Assembly: GCA_021029095.1 (NCBI GenBank)
Contig: JAJOHG010000280.1
Coordinates: 1 to 33,602, forward strand
Source: Phellopilus nigrolimitatus
Lineage: Eukaryota > Basidiomycota > Agaricomycetes > Hymenochaetales > Hymenochaetaceae
Direction of reading: 5' to 3'
DNA length: 33,602 nt
The notes beneath the pieces were generated by a model that was given only the letters and a program-made list of their open reading frames with translations, had not been told where the DNA came from and did not search any database. Positions 20,396 through 30,642 of this stretch are shown here, piece by piece (position 1 is the first letter of the stretch; each line of letters starts with the position of its first letter). A program made the translations under genes and the position numbers.

Positions 20396-23203
20396 TCAAA
20401 ACATTTGATTTCGCGAGGCCCATTCTATTCCTTCTCTCCCCCTCTGGGTATTCGCCGAGCATGTTCTGATTATTTATAGGTTGACAAGCTTCTCCATTGA
20501 GATGTCGGAGGGGCCTGCTCAACTGTTTCAGGTCTGGATAATCTCTTGTCCATTTTGCTTTCTCCTCTTGTGCTTTTATCGAATGATTATTTTCTGTTAA
20601 TTCGCATCCCCTTGAAACAATTGCTTCGAGCAACAGGGTTCAGGCAACAATTCAGCTCTACTCGCGTTTAGCCACATTTTCGCTTGTTATTGTGTTGGCC
20701 ACCGGTCAATCTTACATGGATTGTTTGTCTACCCATTCGCCCTGAGCACGCTTACCATGTACATTATTTGCGTCTCTGGTAGGCTCGTTCTTGTTATACC
20801 CTCATTTCTATTCTTCCTTTATGCCTCCTGCCTTCTCTTCTCGTCCTTTCTATTCCCTGTCCCCGTCCGTCTCCTATTCCGCCCCGTCCCTCGTCATCCA
20901 CGACTATGGGATGTCAGCCGTCCTGACTCCTTTGTTTGTTCTACTCTCTCGATTGTTTTCGATTTTAGGTCTCCAGTTCTTTCTTTCGGCACTGCCGAGT
21001 TTTGTTGGGCGACCTGGTCTGGCCTTTTTTTGTCTTTATGAATTTCTTGCGATATATCGGTGTATCGTGCCGATGTCGGTACTGGTAGCACTGCAATACA
21101 AATAGTGGTGTATATACTACATATGTGTGCGTTTACTTGCTGTTTTTTCGTACGGCTGATTGGGATTTTGAGAAGATGGAGAAAGCGATCACGATTCACG
21201 CACGCGCCGGAGTTTGCGGTTTGTGGGGATCTGCACCGTGCAGAGCAGAGATGTTAGCTAAGATTGCTGTGATCTCGACGCGTGGGTACTCTCTAGAAAT
21301 AGTACTTTTTATCGATGTTCTGTTTGAAAAGGAGGAAGGGCCCGATTGCGAGTCTAATAGCGGTCAGATCCTTCAGAGCCTTGAATGAACTCATTAATTA
21401 TTCTGAACATGCAGCCACAAATTGTCACTGATGTAGACAATCTTGGTTCCCCTTGATTTCTGCTCTCTCGCAAGAACACGTACAAGAGAAAGGCGAAATA
21501 CTGAGACGATACATAGCTGGAACTTGATAACGGCTTTTTTTTTAGAACGAAATTAAACACGAAACGAAACTGTGGATATGAAGCGAGCAGTAAGAATAGC
21601 TCGAGACTGCAGCACTCGGGCACGTTGTGCGTTGTGCAAAAGGGATGTCGCGTTGGTGCGAAGTGCGTATATGCACAAAAGGACCACTGCAAAAAGGCTC
21701 ACTGAAGTCGACGGTAGATCCGGCGGCTGCAATACCACGGATCCCAGAAACTGTGGAATTCATACTCATACAACTGTAAGTCGCTTTTTATCTATGTATC
21801 CCCGGGCCATCCATCTGCCTATCATCTGAATCTGGGGCATCTTTTCTTCTTCTGCAACGTTCTGGACAGGACAGGCTTTTTGAGCCGCCCAGGCCTTGGA
21901 GCGCGCGCTGTAAAATTAAAGAAGGGAGTGCTCGCGGAGAGTCCAGCAGTGTATGTATGTAGGGCATGAGGAGCGCGATTCTGCAGCGGAAGGTATTTTG
22001 AGACCTGAATAGGCAGGCGTGGCCTATGGCGCTTTGTGATGATTTTGTGGCGGATGGGCTTCCATATTGATGGGCTCCGGGCCGAGCGAGTGGGCGAGCG
22101 CGTTGCCGTGCCGTACATGTACATGTACATTGCGATGCCCAGAGGGCGTTTGGGTTGTCTTCCGTATACATTCTCCTTTTGGACTGTAATAGCGTTTGCA
22201 TAGCTTGCGGGGTTATCCGGGTAAGACGCGTCCAGCACTGAGCTGGCCCGAATCAGACTTTGCTTGTGGTTGATGGTGAGTGATGCCTGAGCCTCACAGG
22301 CGGGGATTCCCCTGCCGTTGTGTGCTATACGAGAGCTCGCGTGCGATTGTAGAGGACGTATTTATTTGACTACGGACGATACGATAGATGAGGCTTGATG
22401 GTTCACGGAATTAACTGCAGACCGGAAACACGGCGCGTATGCTGGGCAGATAAGCTATAGGTGGCTATGGTGATTCACGGTGATTATTAACGGGAGAAGA
22501 GAAAAGGATGGGTGAGTGCTATAGGTAGGGCGCGCCTGCGGAATGCGGACGTCGAACGCAAAATGCTTTCCGGGAGTGAAGCTCCTCGCGAGCGGGAAGA
22601 TAGAAGAGCGCGACTGAATGGGCGGACAGACACGTTGCGGGCACGCTCCTGCTTCACAAAGGCGTCTGGGCTGCCAAATGGCACAATTACGGCGCGAAAG
22701 AACGGCTTGTAGGCACAGCGAGGGCGGGTGCTGTGATTGCGTTGATGGACAAAGGATCCGGAGTCATGGGGCCACAAACGCTTGCGTGGCCTCTTTCTAC
22801 ATATGCACTCGCTGCATACTTATTCGACGGTACATTCCAAGTACGGCTGAAGGAAAACATACAAGCAATTTACGCAAGATGACCTGGGATTATCTAAGGC
22901 ACGCATAGCCTTGCGAACGCTTATCCGAAAGACCGGCCGGGACCTGGCCTTTCTAGACCTGAAGCCGGGCGGGACCTTCAGAGAATGAGTAGTGTGGCTG
23001 ACAATGGAATGAAGAGAGGGTTGCCTTCACGCGTGCCGGGCCGAATGCCGTCGGGATGGGATTGTTCTGAACAGAAAGAAGCCGAGCCGGAGCGAGCCGA
23101 AAGTTCACACAGGGTGTGTCGTGAGCAAGTCGTCGCCGCCGTCGCCGTTTTCCTCCTAACAGTCCTAACAGTCCTTTCCCGCTCCCTTAGCGCACCGTCG
23201 ACG
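20396..23203. other. 2.8-kb intergenic region
   Basis: The first ~700 bases after the Kre9-like gene are T/C-rich on the plus strand and probably include its 3' UTR. The middle has no gene I can support: short ORFs on both strands lack domains and linked exons. A T-rich run lies near 21536-21543 and an alternating TGTACA tract near 22114-22130. The last ~220 bases are open in frame with the following kinase gene from an ATG at 22985. I treat them as 5' leader because family members start near the ATG at 23204. A CCTAACAG doublet lies at 23155-23171. Confidence 0.45.
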
Positions 23204-26200
23204 ATGTCCACCGACGCCGTCCAGGTCCCAGAGTTCGACGCTTTCCTCTCCCATCTCATCGCCCTCCTTTCCGTCTATGAAATACAGCCCGTCACGACAC
23301 CCGTCCCCCGCTACGATGGGCCCAGGGACTGGTACAAGGACACCATCCTCCACTCCCTCGCCGTCATGGCCCGCCGCATGTATTCCGCCGAGGAGGCCAT
23401 CAGGCTCAACAGGCACGTCTGGCATCGCGCTGCGGGCTCCAGCAAGAAGCGCCGCAGCCTCGAGATCGACACCGACGAAGCCGCGAGCGTCACGCCCAAT
23501 GGCCCCCACCCGATCATCAACCGCATGACCTCCGTCACCACCGCCGTCGATAGCGTCTCCGTCTCCACCCAGAGCAGCAGCAGCAGCAAGAGCGGCGCCC
23601 TCCGCCAGTCCTCCCCCGACTCGACTTCCACCGACTTCGACATGTGCGATGCCGAGAGCGGGCCCTCCCAGCCATCGCAGTCGTACCCGCCATCGCAGGC
23701 CACAACGAGCGCGACGTCCAAGCCCGCGAGCAAGTCCGCTGGCAAAGCTGCACGGTCAAAGATGACGATCTCGCTCGAGGGGCTCAAGACCTCGCTCGAG
23801 CCGGAGAAGTTCTTCGACCGCGAGTCGGACTCGACGTCGTCGTGCAGCGTTCCCGTAACGTCAACTGCCGAGCATGTCCTCTGCCCAACGTGCGGTCGCG
23901 CAGTGTCAGACGGCTTCCCACTCTCTCAATTCTTACCAGACTCGCGCGAGGGCAGTCCGCTTGTCGTGCCGCCTGGACCGCTTGCTACTGCTGCCTTTGA
24001 GAGCGGTTTAAGCGCTGTAGAGGAACTCAAATTGCTAAAGACACAAGTGCAGGATGTCTCGAGGGTCTGTCAGGCGGTCGCTCGCGGTGATCTTTCGCAG
24101 AAGATCACTGTGCCTGTACAGGGTGTCGTCATGGTCCAGCTCAAGAATGTCATCAATACTATGGTGAGCTTGTCATCTAATTATTTTATATCAAATACGT
24201 TAAATCTGCTCGTAGGTGGATAAGCTCGGACAGTTTGCCATAGAGGTCACTAGAGTCAGTCAGGAAGTAGGAACGGAAGGGTGCGTCCTCTTTCTATCTC
24301 TCTTTCCTACGTAATAAAGCTGTACTTACTCACAACCCTATCGCCGCGCATACGTGCAGTAAACTCGGTGGCCAGGCGCTCGTGTTAGATGTCGAGGGCA
24401 CATGGCGGGAGCTCACCGCAGTCGTGAACAATCTTGCCGCAAATCTTACGTCGCAGGTACGCTCTATCGCCCAGGTCACCAAGGCCGTCGCGCTCGGCGA
24501 TCTTTCAAAGCAGATCGAGGTCGATGCGCGCGGGGAGATACTCGATTTGAAAAACACGGTCAACGGCATGGTTATACGGCTCAGGGCGCTTGCGGCGGAG
24601 GTGACGAGGGTAACGTTGGAGGTCGGCAGCCAGGGTAAACTCGGAGGACAGGCGGTAGTACCGGATGTGGAAGGCGTATGGTTACAGCTTACAGTTAATG
24701 TGCGTCCACTTTCGCTTCTCCCTGTTCTTTTCTTTTCACAACTGATAACACTGCAATCGATTATTGTTTGGAAAAAAAAATGGCAGGTTAATCGCATGTG
24801 CTCCAACTTGACGAATCAGGTGCGGTCGATCGCGGTGGTGACGACCGGTGTCGCGAAGGGCGATTTGACACAGAAGGTCGAGATCCAGGTCGAGGGCGAG
24901 ATGGCGACGCTGAAGGAGACGGTGAATTCCATGGTGGACCAGCTTAGCACGTTCGCGAGCGAGGTCACGCGTGTCGCGCTCGAAGTCGGCACCCAGGGCA
25001 TCCTCGGTGGCCAGGCGCGCGTCGAGGGCGTGCAGGGGACGTGGGCAGATTTGACAAGGAACGTGAACGTGCGTATCTAACTTCATTTCAATCCAATTAA
25101 CTGCCAAAGCGCATGAGAAGACATTAAATGCTTACTGATGAATACGCGCAGAAAATGGCCAGCAACCTCACAAACCAGGTGCGCTCGATCTCGGAGGTGA
25201 CGAAGGCCGTTGCGCACGGGAACTTGTCGAAGTTTGTCGATGTCGACGTGCAGGGCGAGATGCTGGATTTGAAGGAGACTGTCAACATGATGGTTGTCCA
25301 ACTTTCGACACTTGCGAACGAGGTTATCCGAATGTCAATCGAAGTCGGCACCGACGGGAAGCTTGGAGGCCAGGCCGTCGTAGCAGACGTGCAAGGCATG
25401 TGGAAGGTACAAAAAGTTCATGAAAGACTATGCGTTGGGCTTTGTTCGCTAATTGGATGTTGTTCTCTTTGAAACAGATCCTGACAGATAACGTGAACTT
25501 GATGGCGATGAACCTCACCGACCAGGTGCGCTCGATCACGGAGGTCACGAAGGCCGTCGCGGGCGGCGACCTCACGAAGAAGATCACCGTCGACGTGCGC
25601 GGCGAGATCCTCGACCTGAAGGAGACCGTGAACGGCATGACGGAGTCGCTGCGCGTCTTCGCGGATGAAGTCACGCGTCTTGCGCGCGAGGTCGGCACGG
25701 AAGGTCGGTTGGGCGGACAGGCGCGGGTCACGAACGTCGGCGGCACGTGGAAGGACCTCACGGATAACGTGAATGCGATGGCAGCTAACGTACGTTGCCA
25801 TTCTATCTCCTTTTGTCATTAAAAAAAAAAAATTCCCCTGATCTAAAACTCAACCGCGATGGCTCAATCTTATTTATTTATTTAGTTGACTCTGCAAGTG
25901 CGCACGATCGCGGTCGCAACGACAGCCGTCGCGCAGGGCGACTTGCAGCAGAAAATCACGGGCGTGAGCGTGCAGGGCGAGATACTCGACCTCGTGAACA
26001 CGATCAACGGCATGATTGACCAGCTCGCGCTGTTCGCGGCGGAGGTTACCAAGGTCGCGCGGGAGGTCGGAACCGAGGGCAAGCTGGGCGTGCAAGCGGA
26101 AGTTGGAAACGTGCAAGGCACCTGGCAGGAGATCACGTTCGTCGCTTTTTTTTCGGTGGCGGTTAGGCGCACAGCAACTCACATCTTTGCTTTTTTTCTT

Positions 26201-28825
26201 TTTCTTTTTCTGCTTTTGGGATTCCGGCGTTTATATCAACTTGTTTGCGCGCAATGTCTGCGGATTTGATGCGCCGTTGATGGTGCCGGGATCGTCTCCT
26301 GATCGTCGCGATTGGCATGGCACGGCGAATTAACTAAACTAACTACACGGACGACAAAAATAGCATGGCCGTAAACACGATGGCTGGCAATTTGACGACG
26401 CAGGTGCGCGGCTTCGCGCAGATCAGCGCAGCGGCAATGGACGGCGACTTCACACGCTTTATCACCGTCGAAGCGTCGGGCGAGATGGACTCGCTCAAGA
26501 CGCAGATCAACCAGATGGTGTATAACTTGCGCGAGTCGATCCAGAAGAACACTGCCGCGCGTGAGGCGGCCGAGCTTGCGAACAGGAGCAAGTCGGAGTT
26601 CCTCGCGAACATGTCCCATGAGATCCGGACACCGATGAACGGGATCATTGGCATGACGGAGCTTACGCTGGATAGCGACCTCAACAGGAGTCAGCGCGAG
26701 AGCTTGCTGCTGGTGCATAGTCTGGCCAGGTCGCTTCTGCTCATTATCGACGACATATTGGATATCTCGAAGAGTGAGCTTTCTCTGCCTAAAAAACAAA
26801 CCGTGTTGATGCACTGACGTTGATCTGGCGCAGTCGAGGCTGGGAGAATGACGATGGAGCAGGTCTCGTACTCGTTGCGCCATACTGTGTTCGGCATCCT
26901 CAAGACGCTCGTCGTGCGCGCGTCGCAGAACAACCTCGACCTGACGTACGACGTCGACCCGGACATCCCGGACCAGCTCATCGGCGACTCGCTGCGCCTG
27001 CGCCAGGTGATCACGAACCTCGTCGGGAACGCGATCAAGTTCACGCCGAGCAAGGTCACGCGCAAGGGCCATGTTGCGCTCGCGTGCCGCCTCGTCTCGA
27101 TCGAGGACTCGACGGTGAAGCTCGAGTTCTGCGTTGGGGACACGGGCATCGGCATCGCGAAGGATAAGCTCAACCTGATCTTCGACACGTTCTGCCAAGC
27201 AGACGGGTCGACGACCAGGGTCAGTTTGCGCCCTGGCTTTCTTCTCGCTGGCTCTGACTTATTGACGTTTGTGATTTTTTATTTTATTATATTCTAGGAA
27301 TACGGTGGGACGGGTCTCGGGCTGTCGATTTCGAAGCGGCTCGTATCACTGATGTGTGGCAACATGTGGGTCGAGAGCGAGCTCGGGAAGGGCAGCAAGT
27401 TCTTCTTCACGATCACGAGCCAGATCTCGCAATCGTCGATCGAGAGTGTGCTCGCGAAGATGCAGCCGTTCTCGAAGCGGACGATCCTGTTCGTGGACAC
27501 GCTCGAGGACCGCACAGCCGTCGTAGACCGCATCATCGAGCTCGGGCTCAAGCCGTTCACCGTCAAGGACATCATGCAGGTTGCGGACAAGGAGCGTTGT
27601 CCGCACATCGACACCATCCTCGTCGACTCGCTCAATGTGGTGCGCCTTTTCTTCTTTTCATTCTCATGCCTATGTTTGGAGATTGTTCGGGTATTGATGC
27701 GCTTTTTCTGTGGACAGACGGAGCAAATCCGAGAGTACGAGCACTTGCGATATATACCGATCGTCCTGCTCGCGCCGGTGCGTGCTCATCCTCATGCGTG
27801 CGTGCTCATGTTTAAAAATGCCGTTTGCCTCCCCTCTTACAGTCGATACACAGGTTGAATCGTGCGTCGCCATCTTTGCTGCTTCGTTACTTTTATTTAC
27901 GAATACACAGTGAAATGGTGCTTAGACAATAGCATCTCGTCGCAAGTGACGACGCCGGCGACCGCGCAGGACCTGTCCTCGGCTCTGATCAGCGCGCTGG
28001 AGAGCAACACGGTTTCGCCTGTTGCGGCTCCGAACGACGTGACGTTCGACATCCTTCTTGCGGAGGACAACCTCGTGAACCAGAAGCTGGCGGTGAAGAT
28101 CCTCGAGAAGTACGGGCACACTGTCGAGATCGCGGAGAACGGAAGCCTCGCTGTGGACTCTTTCAAGCTGCGCGTTGCGCAGGGGCGGCCATTCGACATT
28201 GTACTCGTGAGTGTGCCACCCAGTAGTGGATGTTCCTGTGCGCCGCGGATCTGATAAAAATACTTCTTTGCGGATAGATGGACGTATCGATGCCGTTTAT
28301 GGGTGGTATGGAGGCGACGGAGCTGATCCGGGCGTTCGAGCTGCATGAGGGGCTCGACCGGACGCCCATCATCGCGCTCACCGCGCATGCCAGTACGTTT
28401 TTGGCACGGTCTTTTTGTACATTTTGGTGTACTGATGCGATTTTTTGCAGTGATCGGTGATCGGGAACGGTGTTTGCAGGCGGGCATGGTGCGTTGTTTT
28501 TTTCTTATCTATCGAAGTAAAGTTTAATCGTTAAACAATTTCTCATGGAAATGATTATTGCCTCCATGCAGGACGACCATATTACGAGTGCGTTGCTTCT
28601 TCTCTTTACTTCTGCTTCTGCGTATCCGATCTTTTTTCTTTCGTCTTCGGGAGCATTGATGATGAGCTTATCGCTTTGGATTTTTTGCTAACTGCTGCGG
28701 ACAATTTTACAGAACCACTGAGGCGCGGTGATTTGCTGAATGCGATCAACAAGCTAGCGGGGGAGAAGGCGACGAAGTACAGACGAAAGCACCGCGCTGC
28801 GATCGCGGAGGTGCTGCTCCGGTGA
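23204..28825 (+). CDS. NIK1: group III hybrid histidine kinase (Nik1/Os-1 type)
   Basis: Seventeen exons: 23204-24163, 24216-24280, 24360-24699, 24787-25068, 25152-25406, 25478-25789, 25886-26136, 26364-26773, 26834-27219, 27298-27639, 27718-27777, 27843-27861, 27911-28206, 28278-28392, 28451-28488, 28572-28587 and 28713-28825. The CDS is 4260 nt (1419 residues) and in phase throughout. Order: Ser-rich N-terminus; seven HAMP units by my count (pattern VRSI..VT.AVA.GDL, LK.TVN.MV, EVTRVA.EVGT); HisKA with SHEIRTP (His ~907); HATPase N box [11 protein letters not shown]1 GDTGIGIA, F box [11 protein letters not shown]2 [10 protein letters not shown]; and a receiver domain with AEDN, MDVSMPF (Asp ~1328), LTAHAM and ITKPL (Lys ~1383). 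No membrane helix is seen, so it should be cytosolic. The family acts above the Hog1 osmostress phosphorelay and is needed for phenylpyrrole and dicarboximide fungicide action. All catalytic motifs are intact. Confidence 0.95.
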
Positions 28826-29518
28826 CCCCTCTGCCCTTCGGCGATGCCTTGGCGTCGACATCAGCGCAGCACGAATATCAGCAGCGGCGCCGCCCGGCGT
28901 CGACCTTACCGTACCGGCAGCGTCGCTTGGATTGGCCTGATAGGGCCGCTCTTCTCTGGCATGATCTTTGGTGTCCACGCGTGGGCGCGTGGGCGCGCGT
29001 TCCCTGTTTTGATTTCCCCCCTCTCGTCTCGCGGTTGTGACTGTTCTGTTTTTGTGTTTTTTTTTTTCCGTTGTATCAATTTATGCATGCGACCGGCGCG
29101 CGCCGGTCCTATGGATTTATATCTACGTGTACGCCTTCCCGCCTCTGTTATTGCGCCCCTTCTTCTCTTCGCGTCTCCGATTGATTGCATACCATTTTAC
29201 CATTTACCTCCTTCCTCTCCTCACGCACGCCCAGCACGCCCCACCCCGCCCCACCACCCACCCACCGCAGATTCACGCTTTCACACGCCCCCGCGTTCTA
29301 TCCGCCTCCCTTCTGTCTCCTCTGTCTCCTCCGTCTCTTTCTTTCCTTCTTGTTCTTGTTTTTTTTTTTTTTTTCTTTCTTTCTTTCATTTTCTCTCTCT
29401 CACTAATATTTGGCACTTTGTGTATTTGTTGCGCATGCACTCTATTAAGAATCTAAGTACGCAGTATAACGTATAGCACACATGCTTGAAGCTACACAGA
29501 CACAACACTTTTTGGCAA

Positions 29519-29549
29519 TATACATATACATATACATACATCATACATG
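29519..29549 (+). repeat. TACATA microsatellite
   Basis: Short TACATA/TATACA tract in noncoding DNA, ending in TACATACATCATACATGA. Confidence 0.7.
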
Positions 29550-29640
29550 ATTATGAATGCCTTCACATACTCCGACGGGGCGGTGGTTATGACTTGCGGG
29601 TGATGACTGGATAAGGATGGAAGTCGTGAATGAAGGCTGC

Positions 29641-29760
29641 CCAGGTACATGTGCGTACGTACACTTTCTCCAAATGTGCAAGAACCGCAGCAGTGATAAA
29701 TACGGCGTTTCTATGGAGAATGGGATTGGAGGGTTGGAGCCTGGCGGTACATGTACCTGG
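29641..29760. repeat. 12-bp inverted repeat, arms about 96 bp apart
   Basis: CCAGGTACATGT at 29641-29652 is the exact reverse complement of ACATGTACCTGG at 29749-29760. The second arm overlaps a local palindrome (GGTACATGTACC). The loop contains no ORF I believe in. It could form a weak hairpin or be two binding sites in opposite orientation. Confidence 0.4.
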
Positions 29761-30239
29761 AGGGGCAAGTGGGATGGCATCATGCCGAGCGAGCACACTC
29801 CACAGGAACTACACTCTTGGGGACGTCAGCCACCGCGAGCCAGTAGCGGAATGCCCGTAAGCGGATATGTTATCGGCTCGGCAGCACGCTGTTGCCGGAT
29901 AAGGGCTGCGCGCTGATCAGCAGATCCAGCAGATGGCCCATATCGGACGGTTGTCGGCGGCGGGCCGGGTGCGCCGCGGTGGGTGGCGCGTTAGCGAGTG
30001 GGAGGGGATTGGAATTTACATATCCGAGCTCCGCCCACTTTTGTGTTGGTGTCAGACTCGACTTGGCGGCAGACCCAGGCGCTGACTCGTGAGGGACCTC
30101 GCTCGCTCCAGCCCCCGTTCCACCCCGCGCGCGCAGGCCAGTCCGTCCCACACTCGCCCGGCCGAACGCGCGACGATGTCTCATTGTGCCCCGACGAGCC
30201 TTGCCATCGCCAGCACCAGCACCACCGGGCCTGCCTCTC

Positions 30240-30335
30240 CATCCTAAGCTATCCTGCTTCTTCCTCTTCCTGCCTTCTTCCTGCCCTTCCTGCCCTTCCT
30301 GCCTTCCTTGGCCTTCTTCGCCTTCCTCGTCTCCC
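30240..30335 (+). repeat. pyrimidine-rich tract with CTGCCCTTC-type tandem units
   Basis: A nearly pure C/T segment with repeated CTTCCTGCC units (TTCCTGCCCTTCCTGCC), about 300-400 bases upstream of the Prm10-like start codon. C/T tracts of this kind are typical of fungal promoters and leaders. The unit repetition suggests replication slippage. Confidence 0.6.
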
Positions 30336-30642
30336 CGCACTTTTCGCACTCTCTCCACAGACTTAAGGTTCCTGAACATACAAGCCGGGTTTCCGCGTCC
30401 GACTGTCTGTTCGACTTCTCTCCCCCCTCCCCCCCAAATTCATTCTTCGGCCCACAGCTGCAGCTGCATCGGACACGCCCTTTGTGCTCGCTGCATACAC
30501 AGACGTGTGGTCGTATATTAACATCGACCCGTTTCCTCCCATTTCTACCCTTCCGACCCCTCCGACCCCTCTAAAACAACACCACAACGAACGCACGCCT
30601 CCAAACAAACCAAAATAGCAAAAAAGTGCTCCGACTCTCGCC

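Larger units (their letters stand above)
28826..30642. other. intergenic region between the kinase and the Prm10-like gene
   Basis: About 1.8 kb. The kinase 3' UTR likely occupies the first several hundred bases, which contain T-rich runs (29057-29068, ~29360-29374) and long C/T tracts. No gene is supported: ORFs at 28844-29476 and 29870-30379 (minus) are low-complexity shadows of C/T-rich DNA. The last ~400 bases are strongly pyrimidine-rich and should be the promoter and leader of the next gene. Confidence 0.5.

Noticed and set aside
22110..22132. Alternating TGTACA tract as a possible regulatory palindrome
   Set aside because: Short simple repeat far from any start codon; nothing else supports function.
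22985..23203. 73-residue N-terminal extension of the kinase with a hydrophobic stretch (VAAVAVFLLTVLTVL)
   Set aside because: Group III kinases are cytosolic and start near the [11 protein letters not shown] segment. The hydrophobicity comes from a pyrimidine-rich leader, though an upstream start cannot be formally excluded.
26137..26363. 227-nt intron in the kinase considered as possibly hiding an exon
   Set aside because: The flanking exons join in phase (W-Q-E-I-T / M-A-V-N-T-M) as the HAMP pattern expects, and the interior is T-rich with no HAMP-like peptide.
26236..27198. 320-residue minus-strand ORF opposite the kinase core
   Set aside because: Antisense shadow of codon-biased HisKA/HATPase exons; it crosses real introns and has no recognisable motif.
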